Source: an uncultured Bacteroidales bacterium (GTDB lineage: Bacteria > Bacteroidota > Bacteroidia > Bacteroidales > Muribaculaceae). From it: a DNA stretch of 64,000 bases. Where the stretch lies: assembly GCA_902785925.1 (NCBI GenBank), contig CADAAI010000007.1, positions 1 to 64,000 of the forward strand, written 5' to 3'. The translations under genes were made by a program, and so were the position numbers. Below are positions 41,992 through 52,114 of this stretch, piece by piece. A model generated the notes under the pieces. That model worked only from the letters and a program-made list of their open reading frames with translations, made no database searches and was not told the origin of the DNA. The first letter of the stretch is position 1. Every line of letters starts with the position of its first letter.

Positions 41992-42004
41992 GCTAAACCA
42001 TAAG

Positions 42005-42040
42005 CCATCCTCTGTGAGATTTGGGTCTCGCAGAGGATGG
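42005..42040. terminator. Strong hairpin between DUF349 gene and sugar transferase
   Basis: CCATCCTCTG plus TGAGA (42005-42019) pairs with TCTCG plus CAGAGGATGG (42026-42040), 15 bp with one T-G pair. No T-run follows, so it may stabilise or attenuate rather than end transcription. A TTG at 42021 that would extend the sugar transferase lies in its loop. Confidence 0.65.
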
Positions 42041-42065
42041 ACTAACTTTAAACTCTAATCTTGCC

Positions 42066-43454
42066 GTGTTATTGAAAAGTAGGGGCAGATATGGACATTT
42101 TATCCGTTGGATATTACTTGCCGTAGACTTTCTGGTACTCAATGCGTCATACATTGCTACGTGCTTGCTTACCGACATTGACCATCAACCATTCTATGGC
42201 AAGCAGGTGTGGCTCATGCTCAACTTAGCGTACTTGGTAGTTGTGCTGGCACTTAACTCATTGCACGACAGACGCGTTGTGTACATAGATAGGGTGCTTA
42301 TGCTACTTGTCAAGTATATCATGCTCCATGCTGTGATATTCCTGATGCTTTTCTCCTTTGTTGACGAGGTTGTGTCATGGAAGACAATCCTGCTTTTCTA
42401 TGTCATATTTACCTTGGCTTTGGCGGTGTGGTGGGTTGTGTCGCGCAAACTGCTCAAATGGTACCGTAGTAAGGGCTTCAACTACAAGAAGATTGTGATA
42501 ATAGGTGGTGGTACATCAGGCGCAGGAGTCAGGATGATGCAACAGCTTGAAGAAGACCAAGGATATGGTTATCATGTGGTGGGTTTCTTCAATGATGAGC
42601 CTGCCCCTGAGATACCAAACTATAGTGGTAACATTAGTGACCTTGAGCAATTTCTAGGAGAAAACTCCGTCGATGAGATATATTGCGCAATTCCTGAGAA
42701 TGACCGTCAAGAATTGCAGCACATAATCAACCTTGCCGAACGCAATGCCATCGACTTCTTTTACGTGCCTCAGTTCAGTAAGTATATTAACCGCCGATTC
42801 GAGATAGATACATTTGGTGCTGTTCCAGTGCTGTCGATTCACCCTCACCCATTGAACAATCCGTTCAATATGGCTATCAAGCGTGGTTTCGACTTGCTCG
42901 TATCGTCGATAGTCCTTTTGTTTTCGCCTCTTGTGTTCCTGCCTATTGCCATTGGTGTGAAGCTCTCTTCGCCAGGACCAGTGTTCTTCCGTCAGGAACG
43001 CACTGGTTACCGAGGCAAGTCTTTCCAGTGCCTCAAGTTCCGCTCGATGCGTGTTAATGATAAGAGCGACTCATTACAAGCCACTAAAGACGATCCACGT
43101 AAGACCAAATTTGGCAACTTTATTCGCAAGACTAGCCTTGATGAATTGCCACAGTTTATCAATGTGTTTATGGGCGACATGTCGATTGTGGGCCCAAGAC
43201 CTCACATGGTGCAACAAACCCAAGAGTACAGCGAGCTAATCGACAAGTACATGCTTCGTCACACTATCAAGCCTGGTATCACCGGCTGGGCACAGGTAAA
43301 TGGATTCCGTGGCCCCACCGATGAACTCTGGAAAATGGAGAAACGCGTAGAGCTTGATGTGTGGTATGCCGAGAACTGGAACTTCATGCTCGACATCAAG
43401 ATTATGCTCCTCACGGTGTTTAACGCTATGCGTGGTGAGCAAAATGCCCTTTGA
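42066..43454 (+). CDS. Polyprenyl glycosylphosphotransferase (WcaJ/exopolysaccharide type)
   Basis: About 462 residues from a GTG at 42066 (VLLKSRGRYGHFIRWILL). The frame has no ATG near its front; a TTG at 42021 sits in the loop of a hairpin and is less likely. Four N-terminal membrane helices, a Rossmann-like domain (IIGGGTSGAGVRMM), a fifth hydrophobic helix and the C-terminal catalytic domain: PGPVFFRQERTGYRGKSF, KFRSMRV, TSLDELPQFINVFMGDMS, VGPRPHM and KPGITGWAQVNGFRG. It transfers a sugar phosphate to undecaprenyl phosphate to start capsule or exopolysaccharide synthesis. No other polysaccharide gene is adjacent. Confidence 0.9.
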   Translation: MLLKSRGRYGHFIRWILLAVDFLVLNASYIATCLLTDIDHQPFYGKQVWLMLNLAYLVVVLALNSLHDRRVVYIDRVLMLLVKYIMLHAVIFLMLFSFVDEVVSWKTILLFYVIFTLALAVWWVVSRKLLKWYRSKGFNYKKIVIIGGGTSGAGVRMMQQLEEDQGYGYHVVGFFNDEPAPEIPNYSGNISDLEQFLGENSVDEIYCAIPENDRQELQHIINLAERNAIDFFYVPQFSKYINRRFEIDTFGAVPVLSIHPHPLNNPFNMAIKRGFDLLVSSIVLLFSPLVFLPIAIGVKLSSPGPVFFRQERTGYRGKSFQCLKFRSMRVNDKSDSLQATKDDPRKTKFGNFIRKTSLDELPQFINVFMGDMSIVGPRPHMVQQTQEYSELIDKYMLRHTIKPGITGWAQVNGFRGPTDELWKMEKRVELDVWYAENWNFMLDIKIMLLTVFNAMRGEQNAL

Positions 43455-43481
43455 GCCTAGAGTGATTTGAAAACGCATAAT

Positions 43482-43511
43482 AAAAGGCAGAACTATAACG
43501 TTCTGCCTTTT
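43482..43511. terminator. Bidirectional terminator
   Basis: AAAAGGCAGAAC (43482-43493), loop TATAAC, GTTCTGCCTTTT (43500-43511). It separates the sugar transferase gene (plus) from htpG (minus). Confidence 0.92.
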
Positions 43512-43540
43512 GTCGTTTTTAGTGTTATTGTGACTTGCTG

Positions 43541-45586
43541 TTATAGCAGGTCGACTGAGCGTTTCAGGAAGTTGTTCAAAGCCTCACCTTTGAGCAGACC
43601 GTTACCCAAGAGGGCAATGTCGATGAGTTGCTTAACGGTGTCTTGGCCAGCGGCATAGTTAGAGACTATTTCCTCTTTCTTGTCGCGCAGGGCTTGAGCC
43701 TTGTCCTCATTCTTTTTAAGGTCGTCCTTCTTGTCATCGGGCACACCCTTGTTGTCCTTGTCAAGGTCGCGAATGGCCTTGATAACGGCATTTGTTGCCG
43801 CGAGTTCATCGTCGATGGGCTTGAGCTCATCTTTCACTGCTGCTACTGCTTGGTCAACAACTTTCTTGATGACAGGGTGGCTAGTGTTGAGCGTGAAGTT
43901 ATAAGCATCGGGGAACTCACCGTAGAAACTCATGCCTGGCTGGAACACTGCCATATCTTTCATGCGTCGCATGTACTCACTTTGAGTGATTACAACAGGC
44001 TGAGCGTCGGGTGCCATTGCAGCATAAGTTACCATGAATTCGCTCTTTTCGATTGCGGGAATCTGCGACTTGAATAGGGTAGTGGCAATCTCGCGTTCCT
44101 CGGTAGTGAGTTCCGAGTCTTTGGCGTCCTCTTTTCGCACTAGATTATCTACAACATCGCTATCGACACGCACAAAGCGTGACTTCTCGTTCATTTGCTC
44201 CAGCAACCCAACGAATGGAATGTCGAGTTGGCCATCCATAAGTAGCACATCGTAGCCCTTATCTTGAGCGGCTTTGATGTAAGTGTACTGTGCTGTCTTG
44301 TCGGTTGCATAGAGATAGATGAGGTTGTCGTCCTTGTCGGTCTGGTTGCCCTTGATGAGGTCGCGATACTCGTCAAATTTGAAGAACTTGCCGTCGGTGT
44401 TCTGCAGGAGAGCAAACTTGGCAGCAGCATCTTTGAACTTCTCGTCGCTGAGCATGCCATACTCAATGAAAATCTTAATGTCGTTCCATTTCTCCTCAAA
44501 TGCCTTGGCATCGGTCTTAGCAATTTCTTCGAGTCGGCTTGCCACTTTCTTGGTGATGTAAGACGAAATCTTCTTTACGTTGCGGTCGGCCTGTAGATAG
44601 GAACGTGACACGTTCAATGGAATGTCAGGACTGTCGATGACACCTTGCAGAAGCATCATGAACTCAGGCACGACACCCTCAACACTATCGGTCACGAACA
44701 CCTGATTGCAATAGAGTTGGATGCGGTCCTTGCGAATATCGAGATTGTTCTTGATCTTTGGGAAATAGAGGATTCCTGTCAAGGTGAATGGATAGTCCAC
44801 ATTCAGGTGAATCCAGAATAATGGATCGTCCTGGGCTGGCTGAATGGCATGATAGAACTTGATGTAGTCCTCATCCTTGAGGTCGGTGGGTTTGCGTGAC
44901 CACAGGGGCTCGATGTCGTTGATAACCTTGTCCTTATCAGTATCAACATACTTGCCGTCCTTCCACTCCTGCTCCTTGCCAAAAACAACTGGTACTGGCA
45001 TGAATTTACAGTACTTGTTGAGCAGAGTGTTGATGCGTGATTGCTCAAGAAACTCCTTCTCATCGTCGTCGATGTAGAGCACGATGTCGGTGCCTCGCTC
45101 AGCCTTGTCGCATTCGGTCATGTCAAACTCGGGCGAGCCGTCACAGCTCCAGAGGACCGGTTTTGCGCCATCCTCCCAAGAGAGTGTGCGAATTTCCACT
45201 TTCTTAGCTACCATGAAGGCTGAGTAGAAACCCAGACCAAAGTGACCAATGATTGCATTGGCATTGTCTTTATACTTGTTGAGGAAGTCCTCAGCACCAG
45301 AGAAGGCGATTTGGTTGATGTATTTATCAACATCTTGCTCGGTCATTCCTATTCCGTGGTCGCTCACGGTGAGAGTACCAGCCTCTTTGTCGATAGTGAC
45401 ACTAACCTTCAGTCCTTCAGTTTCGCCTTTAAAGTCGCCTGCTGTAGCGAGGGTTTTAAGTTTTTGTGTTGCATCTACTGCATTTGAAATCAGCTCACGC
45501 AAGAATATCTCGTGATCGCTGTACAAGAATTTTTTAATAACGGGGAAAATGTTGTTAGTAGTTACCCCAATTGAACCTTTTGCCAT
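43541..45586 (-). CDS. htpG: Chaperone HtpG (Hsp90)
   Basis: 681 residues. The GHKL ATPase domain has FLRELISNAVDATQKL, TLTVSDHGIGMTEQDV and IIGHFGLGFYSAFMVAKKV; the middle domain has PLNVSRSYLQADRNVKKI with the catalytic Arg region. The charged insertion KDLDKDNKGVPDDKKDDLKK near residue 610, inside the C-terminal dimerisation domain, is lineage-typical in Bacteroidota as far as I recall. ATP-dependent protein folding in the cytosol. It follows the clp gene on the same strand but is separated by a terminator. Confidence 0.97.
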   Translation of the reverse strand: MAKGSIGVTTNNIFPVIKKFLYSDHEIFLRELISNAVDATQKLKTLATAGDFKGETEGLKVSVTIDKEAGTLTVSDHGIGMTEQDVDKYINQIAFSGAEDFLNKYKDNANAIIGHFGLGFYSAFMVAKKVEIRTLSWEDGAKPVLWSCDGSPEFDMTECDKAERGTDIVLYIDDDEKEFLEQSRINTLLNKYCKFMPVPVVFGKEQEWKDGKYVDTDKDKVINDIEPLWSRKPTDLKDEDYIKFYHAIQPAQDDPLFWIHLNVDYPFTLTGILYFPKIKNNLDIRKDRIQLYCNQVFVTDSVEGVVPEFMMLLQGVIDSPDIPLNVSRSYLQADRNVKKISSYITKKVASRLEEIAKTDAKAFEEKWNDIKIFIEYGMLSDEKFKDAAAKFALLQNTDGKFFKFDEYRDLIKGNQTDKDDNLIYLYATDKTAQYTYIKAAQDKGYDVLLMDGQLDIPFVGLLEQMNEKSRFVRVDSDVVDNLVRKEDAKDSELTTEEREIATTLFKSQIPAIEKSEFMVTYAAMAPDAQPVVITQSEYMRRMKDMAVFQPGMSFYGEFPDAYNFTLNTSHPVIKKVVDQAVAAVKDELKPIDDELAATNAVIKAIRDLDKDNKGVPDDKKDDLKKNEDKAQALRDKKEEIVSNYAAGQDTVKQLIDIALLGNGLLKGEALNNFLKRSVDLL

Positions 45587-45633
45587 AATATATATTATTT
45601 TAGTTGTTTATTCTTTCACGATATTATGCAATA

Positions 45634-45664
45634 AAAATGCCACACAGCAAGTGTGTGACATTTT
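45634..45664 (-). terminator. Terminator of the clp gene
   Basis: On the minus strand AAAATGTCACAC and GTGTGGCATTTT form a stem with a 7-nt loop followed by T-rich sequence, 22 nt after the clp stop and 47 nt before the htpG ATG. Confidence 0.75.
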
Positions 45665-45686
45665 GATTATTGGTGGTGAAAAATTG

Positions 45687-47837
45687 TCACTTGTTAATTG
45701 TGGCGACAATCTCTCCGTCTTTTACGTCAATGGTGATGGTTGCGTTGTTCATGTCCTCATGCTTGAGCAGGAGCTCTGACATTGGGTCCTCGATGTGCGA
45801 CTGGATTGCTCGCTTGAGTGGTCGTGCTCCATATTGGATGTCGAAACCTGCGTCGGCGACAAATTGCTTTGCGGCATCGGTGATGACTAGTTCGTGTCCA
45901 AGTTCGTGCACTCGGTCGTAGAACATCTCCAATTCAATATCCACAATCTTGAGGATGTCGTCCTTATTAAGACTAGAGAAGGTGATGATGTCGTCAACGC
46001 GGTTTAGGAACTCCGGTGAGAAGCTGCGGTTTAGAGCCTTGCGAATAACTGAGTCGGAGCGCTCTTTAGTTAGCTCTTGAGTGTTGAAGCCCACACCAGC
46101 TCCAAAGTCTTTGAGTTCGCGGGTGCCAATGTTGGACGTCATTATAATAATGGTGTTTTTGAAATCTACCTTGCGACCCAGGCTGTCGGTCAATGCCCCC
46201 TCGTCAAGCACTTGCAGCATCATGTTGAACACATCGGGATGTGCCTTCTCAATCTCGTCGAGCAACACAACCGAGTAGGGGTGACGACGCACCTTTTCGG
46301 TTAGCTGTCCACCTTCCTCATATCCAACGTAGCCCGGAGGGGCACCTACCAGTCGTGACACATTGAATTTTTCCATATATTCGCTCATATCGATGCGGAT
46401 AAGGGCATCGGGAGAGTTAAATAGGAACTCCGCAAGTCGCTTGGCAAGAAGGGTCTTGCCCACACCTGTGGGACCAAGGAACATGAACGAACCAATGGGA
46501 CGGTTAGGGTCTTTCAGGCCCACGCGGTTGCGTCGAATTGCTTTGGCAATTTTATCGATAGCTTCATCCTGACCAATGATTTTTGCCTTCAGTTCGTCGT
46601 TCATGCCCAGCAGCCTAATTCCTTCGCTCTGTGCGATTCGCTGAACGGGCACTCCAGTCATCATTGCAACTACTTGAGCAATGTCGTTTTCGTCGACAGT
46701 CTCGCGTTTCTTGTCGAGTTCGGCTTCCCAACGCTCCTTGAAATCTTGAAGTTCAAGTTTAAGCTTCTCTTGGCGATCGCGATAGTTGGCTGCGCTCTCA
46801 AAATTCTGTGCTTGAACTGCCTTTAGCTTATTCTCCTGTGCTTCGGCTATTTGTGCCTCAAGTTCTTCGATTTCTTTAGGTGTTTCAACCTTTGATATGT
46901 GAACACGTGAACCGGCCTCGTCCATTGCATCAATGGCCTTGTCGGGAAATGCTCGATCGCTGATGTAGCGGTCGGTAAGAGTCACACAAGCTCTGATGGC
47001 CTCGGGAGTGTAGATTACACCGTGGTGCTTCTCATAGGCTTCCTTGATATTGTTTAGAATCTCGATAGTTTCTTCGGCAGTTGAGGCGTCGACAATCACC
47101 TTCTGGAAACGGCGCTCAAGTGCACCGTCCTTCTCGATATTCTTGCGATACTCGTCGAGAGTGGTTGCTCCAATGCATTGCACTTCTCCTCGTGCAAGTG
47201 CCGGCTTGAGCAGGTTGGCAGCATCCATTGTTCCGCTAGCGTTACCAGCACCTACGATAGTGTGAATCTCGTCGATAAAAAGAATCACGTCGTCGCTTTT
47301 TGATGCCTCGTCGATAATTGCTTTGATGCGTTCCTCAAATTGTCCACGATATTTGGTCCCCGCAACAACCGATGCCATGTCGAGCGCTACAATGCGTTTT
47401 TCCAGAAGGCTTCGTGCCACTTTGCGCTGCACGATGCGTTGTGCAAGTCCTTCAACGATAGCCGACTTGCCTACTCCTGGCTCGCCAATGAGAACAGGAT
47501 TGTTTTTCTTGCGGCGGCTCAAAATTTGAGCCAGTCGTTCAATTTCACGTTCACGTCCCACCACAGGGTCAAGGTCGCCAGCTGCTGCTTGGCGAGTAAT
47601 GTCCTTACCATATTTATCGATGGTCGGTGTCGCGTTGTCATTTTTTGTGACATTTCGTCGTTGTGTACGCTTCTCTCCGCCACTCGTTTGGGCTCCGGCG
47701 CTGCCCATATCGTCTTCGATGTCATCGTCTTCCTCATCACTGGTGAAGTCAACGCCGTCGACAATAGGCATAGCCAACTCGTCGATGAGTGTCATCAACT
47801 CTATGTCGTTTAGTATGTTTATTGGTTGTCTTTTCAT
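45687..47837 (-). CDS. clpC: ClpC-type AAA+ unfoldase lacking the Clp N-domain
   Basis: 716 residues from the ATG at 47837 ([14 protein letters not shown]). Two AAA+ domains: first Walker A GEPGVGKS (118-125) and Walker B DEIHTIVG; second Walker [14 protein letters not shown]-domain ([21 protein letters not shown]) lies between. GVGFNTQ matches the ClpP-binding loop, so a ClpP partner rather than ClpB. The double Clp_N domain (~145 residues) that precedes the acidic linker in related ClpC proteins is absent: the acidic segment ([13 protein letters not shown]) starts by residue 33. The frame is open to 48128, so a start at 48053 would add 72 residues of SQA/SQV repeat (788 in total). Confidence 0.9.
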   Translation of the reverse strand: MKRQPINILNDIELMTLIDELAMPIVDGVDFTSDEEDDDIEDDMGSAGAQTSGGEKRTQRRNVTKNDNATPTIDKYGKDITRQAAAGDLDPVVGREREIERLAQILSRRKKNNPVLIGEPGVGKSAIVEGLAQRIVQRKVARSLLEKRIVALDMASVVAGTKYRGQFEERIKAIIDEASKSDDVILFIDEIHTIVGAGNASGTMDAANLLKPALARGEVQCIGATTLDEYRKNIEKDGALERRFQKVIVDASTAEETIEILNNIKEAYEKHHGVIYTPEAIRACVTLTDRYISDRAFPDKAIDAMDEAGSRVHISKVETPKEIEELEAQIAEAQENKLKAVQAQNFESAANYRDRQEKLKLELQDFKERWEAELDKKRETVDENDIAQVVAMMTGVPVQRIAQSEGIRLLGMNDELKAKIIGQDEAIDKIAKAIRRNRVGLKDPNRPIGSFMFLGPTGVGKTLLAKRLAEFLFNSPDALIRIDMSEYMEKFNVSRLVGAPPGYVGYEEGGQLTEKVRRHPYSVVLLDEIEKAHPDVFNMMLQVLDEGALTDSLGRKVDFKNTIIIMTSNIGTRELKDFGAGVGFNTQELTKERSDSVIRKALNRSFSPEFLNRVDDIITFSSLNKDDILKIVDIELEMFYDRVHELGHELVITDAAKQFVADAGFDIQYGARPLKRAIQSHIEDPMSELLLKHEDMNNATITIDVKDGEIVATINK

Positions 47838-47865
47838 TCTTTTGTGCTTTAATATGTGAATAATG

Positions 47866-48156
<291 letters not shown>

Positions 48157-48196
48157 TTATAAGTTCAAAAAAAACAAAAATTAAGGTGTGAAGTTG

Positions 48197-48227
48197 TTGG
48201 TTATTTGTGTGAAATGTATTATCTTTG
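48197..48227 (+). promoter_or_regulatory. Promoter of gyrA
   Basis: TTG (48197-48199), 20 nt, TATCTTTG (48220-48227), with a leader of about 92 nt to the ATG at 48324. Confidence 0.75.
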
Positions 48228-48323
48228 TAGGTTAATTTTAATGTTTCGGCGTGACTGTGATGATTGAGGCAACATTTAGCTGGATTTGCAGTTCGCCACA
48301 GGTAAAATTTTAAAAAATAAGAG

Positions 48324-50900
48324 ATGAATAACGATCGAATTATTGAGATCAATATCGAAAACGAGATGAAAACCAGTTACATCGATTATTCGATGTCGGT
48401 TATTGTGTCTCGCGCCCTGCCCGACGTGCGTGATGGCTTTAAGCCTGTGCACCGCAGGGTTCTTTTCGGTATGGAAAAACTTGGAAACTTTTCCAACGCT
48501 CCCTACAAGAAGAGCGCGCGCATCGTGGGTGATGTGCTTGGTAAATACCACCCCCACGGTGACTCGTCGGTCTACTTGGCTATGGTACGTCTTGCCCAGG
48601 ACTGGGCGATGCGTTATCCACTTGTAGACGGTCAGGGAAACTTTGGCTCGGTTGACGGTGACAGCCCTGCTGCTATGCGTTATACTGAGGCCCGCCTTGC
48701 TAAGATGGGTGAGGAGATGATGCGCGACATGGACAAAGACACAGTTAACTTTGTTCCAAACTTTGACAACACCCTTGATGAACCTGAGGTGTTGCCAACC
48801 CGATTCCCTAACCTGCTTGTAAATGGAGGTTCGGGTATTGCGGTAGGTATGGCGACCAATATGGCTCCCCACAACCTTACCGAGTCGATTAATGCGTGCC
48901 TTGCGATGCTTGAAAATCCAGACATCGACACCGATGGCTTGATGAAATACATCATAGCCCCCGATTTCCCGACAGGAGGTATAATCCATGGTTATCAGGG
49001 TGTACGTGATGCGTTTGAGACTGGTAAGGGCCGTATTGTAATACGTTCGAAGGCTGAAATTGAGACCGAGAATGGTCATGACAAGATTGTAGTGACCGAG
49101 ATTCCTTACAACGTTAACAAGCGTGAGCTCATTGAGAACATTGCTGGCTTGGTTGAGGACAAACGCATTGATGGCATCTCGAACATCAACGACGAGAGTG
49201 ACCGTCATGGCATGCGCATAGTTATTGATGTGAAGAAGGATTTCAATGCCAATGTGCTGCTCAACAAGCTTTACAAGATGACTGAGCTGCAGTCATCGTT
49301 CAGTGTGAACAATGTATGTCTTGTTAAGGGACGTCCACAGACCGTTACCCTAAAAGACATGATACAATACTTCCTTGAGCACCGCCATGAGGTTGTTATT
49401 CGTCGCACTGAGTTTGAGCTCAAGAAAGCCAAGGAGCGTGCACACATTCTTGAGGGTTTGATTATTGCTAGTGACAATATTGATGAGGTAATCCACATCA
49501 TCCGTAGCAGCAAGACTACCGACGAGGCACGTCAGCGCTTGGGCGAGCGCTTTAATCTTGATGACATTCAAACTCGTGCGATTGTCGAGATGCGTCTGCG
49601 TCAGCTCACCAACCTTGAGCAGGACAAGCTCCATGCCGAGATGGAAGAGTTGTTAAAGACCATACAGCACCTCGAGGACATTTTGACCAATCCCGACGTG
49701 TGCCGCAAGGTTATAGAGGACGAACTCATTGAAGTACGCGACAAGTTCGGTGATGAGCGCCGCACCCAAATCGAGTATTCAGCCGAGGAGATGAATGCCG
49801 AGGACTTCTATCCCGACGACCCAATGATTATCACCATATCACACTTTGGTTACATCAAGCGCACACCATTGAGTGAGTATCGCACTCAGAACCGTGGTGG
49901 CGTGGGTGCCAAGGGTAGTGCAACGCGCGATGAGGACTTCATTGAGTACATCTATGAGGCTACCAACCATAACTATATGCTGTTCTTCACTGCATTGGGC
50001 CGTTGCTACTGGTTGCGCGTATTTGAAATTCCTGAGGGAGCTAAGAACTCTAAGGGTCGCGCCATCCAGAACTTGCTTAATCTGGGTCCTGAGAATCGCA
50101 TCTATGCCTTTATCCGCGCTACAAAACTTAAAGATCCCGAATATAATGAGAATCACTATATCGTATTTGGTACTAAGAACGGTATAGTTAAGCGCACACG
50201 CTTGTCTGAATTCTCACGTCCACGTGTTAACGGCGTGAACGCCCTTAATATTCGTGAGGACGACCAGCTCATTGGTGCGGTGCTCACCGAGGGTGACAGC
50301 GAGATTGTACTTGCCAATCGCAACGGCCGTGCAATCCGATTCTCGGAAACTAAGGTAAGAGCAATGGGTAGGACAGCTACTGGCGTTAAGGGTATGACCC
50401 TTGACGGCGGCGACGATGCTGTAGTAGGCATGATTTGCATGCGTGCCACTGCTCAAGATGATGTTCTTGTTCTCTCGGAGCAGGGAATGGGTAAACGCTC
50501 TAAACTCGAAGACTACCGTGTTACCAATCGTGGAGCCAAGGGTGTGAAGACAATTAACATCACTGAGAAAACTGGCAAGCTTATTGCTATACGCAATGTA
50601 AACGACAGCAATGACATCGTCATCATCAACAAGTCGGGTATCACCATTCGCCTAAAGGTTGCCGATCTGCGAGTACAAGGCCGTAACACTCAAGGTGTAA
50701 GGCTTATCAACTTGGAGAAGAAGAGCGATGAGATAGCCTCGGTTTGCAAGGTCGACACTGATCCAGAAAAGATTGAGGAATACATTCCCGAAGGTGAGGG
50801 ACTTCAGCAGGATTTAGAGTTTGACGAGGTTAATGAATCTCAAGAACCACAAGAAAATGCTGAGGGTCAATTAAACGAAAGCGACGATTCTCAGTCTTAA
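48324..50900 (+). CDS. gyrA: DNA gyrase subunit A
   Basis: 858 residues. With GyrB it introduces negative supercoils. The catalytic Tyr120 is in [14 protein letters not shown]. The quinolone region reads [17 protein letters not shown]: Ser81 matches E. coli Ser83, and Leu85 stands where E. coli has Asp87. C-terminal beta-pinwheel blades follow, with GyrA-box-like [11 protein letters not shown] near residue 527, and an acidic tail of about 45 residues ([19 protein letters not shown]). [19 protein letters not shown] near the end is typical. Own promoter. Confidence 0.97.
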   Translation: MNNDRIIEINIENEMKTSYIDYSMSVIVSRALPDVRDGFKPVHRRVLFGMEKLGNFSNAPYKKSARIVGDVLGKYHPHGDSSVYLAMVRLAQDWAMRYPLVDGQGNFGSVDGDSPAAMRYTEARLAKMGEEMMRDMDKDTVNFVPNFDNTLDEPEVLPTRFPNLLVNGGSGIAVGMATNMAPHNLTESINACLAMLENPDIDTDGLMKYIIAPDFPTGGIIHGYQGVRDAFETGKGRIVIRSKAEIETENGHDKIVVTEIPYNVNKRELIENIAGLVEDKRIDGISNINDESDRHGMRIVIDVKKDFNANVLLNKLYKMTELQSSFSVNNVCLVKGRPQTVTLKDMIQYFLEHRHEVVIRRTEFELKKAKERAHILEGLIIASDNIDEVIHIIRSSKTTDEARQRLGERFNLDDIQTRAIVEMRLRQLTNLEQDKLHAEMEELLKTIQHLEDILTNPDVCRKVIEDELIEVRDKFGDERRTQIEYSAEEMNAEDFYPDDPMIITISHFGYIKRTPLSEYRTQNRGGVGAKGSATRDEDFIEYIYEATNHNYMLFFTALGRCYWLRVFEIPEGAKNSKGRAIQNLLNLGPENRIYAFIRATKLKDPEYNENHYIVFGTKNGIVKRTRLSEFSRPRVNGVNALNIREDDQLIGAVLTEGDSEIVLANRNGRAIRFSETKVRAMGRTATGVKGMTLDGGDDAVVGMICMRATAQDDVLVLSEQGMGKRSKLEDYRVTNRGAKGVKTINITEKTGKLIAIRNVNDSNDIVIINKSGITIRLKVADLRVQGRNTQGVRLINLEKKSDEIASVCKVDTDPEKIEEYIPEGEGLQQDLEFDEVNESQEPQENAEGQLNESDDSQS

Positions 50901-50990
50901 GACCAAAAAGGCAGATTGCCCATTGATAAAGAGAAATAACAATTTATCGTGATAATAATTTAAATTAGTAACAATAAACATTTCTTTATT

Positions 50991-52034
50991 ATGAAAAAGA
51001 TTTTCTTATTTGTGGCTTGCGCATCACTCATGGTGATGGGTGCCCAGGCACAAACCGCCGAGGAACTCTTCAAGGCTGGTAAGGCAGAGTTTGACAAATA
51101 TGACAAGCTCTTTGCTGAATACACACTGGCTCATGGCCAAAACCCTGACGCTCCCGACGCAACAGTCGGTGAACGTGCAGCATCCCTGATGAACGGCTTT
51201 GATTTGTTACAGAAGGCATTGCCACTCGACACCATCATCGAGTACAATAAGGATGGTAGTCCTAAAATTGACAAAAAGACTGGCAAACCCAAATTCAAGA
51301 CCAAATATTCGAAGGACATTGTAGCCCTGCTTTCGGGCCACATCAATGATGTGCTCAATGTGGGTAATGCTGGCTTGATGGGTAGCGATTTTGCTACTTC
51401 CTACAAGGCGTTCAAGTTCTTCAGCCAGCTCATTGGCTCGCCATTGACCGAGGGTGTACAGTTTGAGCAGGCTACTCTCGCCGACGTAGCATTCTATGAG
51501 GGTTATTCGGCTTATCAGCTCAAGGACTATAACGGAGCCTTTAATGCATTCAAGAACGCTATCAGCAAGGGTTACACCGAGAATCAGGTTGTAGACTTCA
51601 AGAACTCTTGCTTAGCAAACATCATTCAAGGTTTCTGTGATACTAAGGATTATGACAGTGCCAATGCTTATATTGACAAGGCCATTGCTGATGATCCAGG
51701 TAGCGCATTGCTGTATGACATGAAGGGTTTTGTTGTAGAACAGAAAGATGGCCTGCTTGCAGCAGAACAATACTATGAGAAGGCTACTGAGGTTGATGCA
51801 ACCTTCCCCAATGGATTCTTTGATCTGGGCCGTGTAATCTATGACAAGGCCGAGAAGATTATCGAAGAGAATCCTAAAGCAACAAACGCTGAGCTTAAGC
51901 CAAAATTGGTTCCTCTTTACAACAAGGCTCTGCCTTTGTTTAAGAAGGCCAATGAGTTGGATCCAGCCAGCGAGAAGACTCAGTCTAAGCGTTTCATCGA
52001 GGATATTGAGTACAAGCTCGACCTGTTGAAATAA
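50991..52034 (+). CDS. Exported TPR protein (first of a paralogous pair)
   Basis: 347 residues with a signal peptide (MKKIFLFVACASLMVMGAQA). TPR-like repeats run through the protein (GYSAYQLKDYNGAFNAFKNAI, AEQYYEKATEVDATFPNGFFDLG). It shares the segment SPKIDKKTGKPKFKTKYSKDI, near residue 85, with its downstream neighbour, plus an overall similar layout, so the two are ancient duplicates. No enzyme motif. Likely a periplasmic scaffold of unknown function. Confidence 0.78.
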   Translation: MKKIFLFVACASLMVMGAQAQTAEELFKAGKAEFDKYDKLFAEYTLAHGQNPDAPDATVGERAASLMNGFDLLQKALPLDTIIEYNKDGSPKIDKKTGKPKFKTKYSKDIVALLSGHINDVLNVGNAGLMGSDFATSYKAFKFFSQLIGSPLTEGVQFEQATLADVAFYEGYSAYQLKDYNGAFNAFKNAISKGYTENQVVDFKNSCLANIIQGFCDTKDYDSANAYIDKAIADDPGSALLYDMKGFVVEQKDGLLAAEQYYEKATEVDATFPNGFFDLGRVIYDKAEKIIEENPKATNAELKPKLVPLYNKALPLFKKANELDPASEKTQSKRFIEDIEYKLDLLK

Positions 52035-52057
52035 ATAGACTAAGCACAAATTGTATT

Positions 52058-52100
52058 AAACGCTGTGCATGGCATCATTAAAATGTTGTGCACAGCGTTT
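52058..52100 (+). terminator. Hairpin between the paired TPR genes
   Basis: AAACGCTGTGCA (52058-52069) pairs with TGCACAGCGTTT (52089-52100) across a 19-nt loop, followed by TAAAAATT. It may end or attenuate transcription between the two genes. Confidence 0.65.
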
Positions 52101-52114
52101 TAAAAATTCAAATA

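Noticed and set aside
48276..49208. 310-residue minus-strand frame opposite gyrA
   Set aside because: It is antisense to a certain gyrA, lacks family features, and its composition follows from gyrA codon use.
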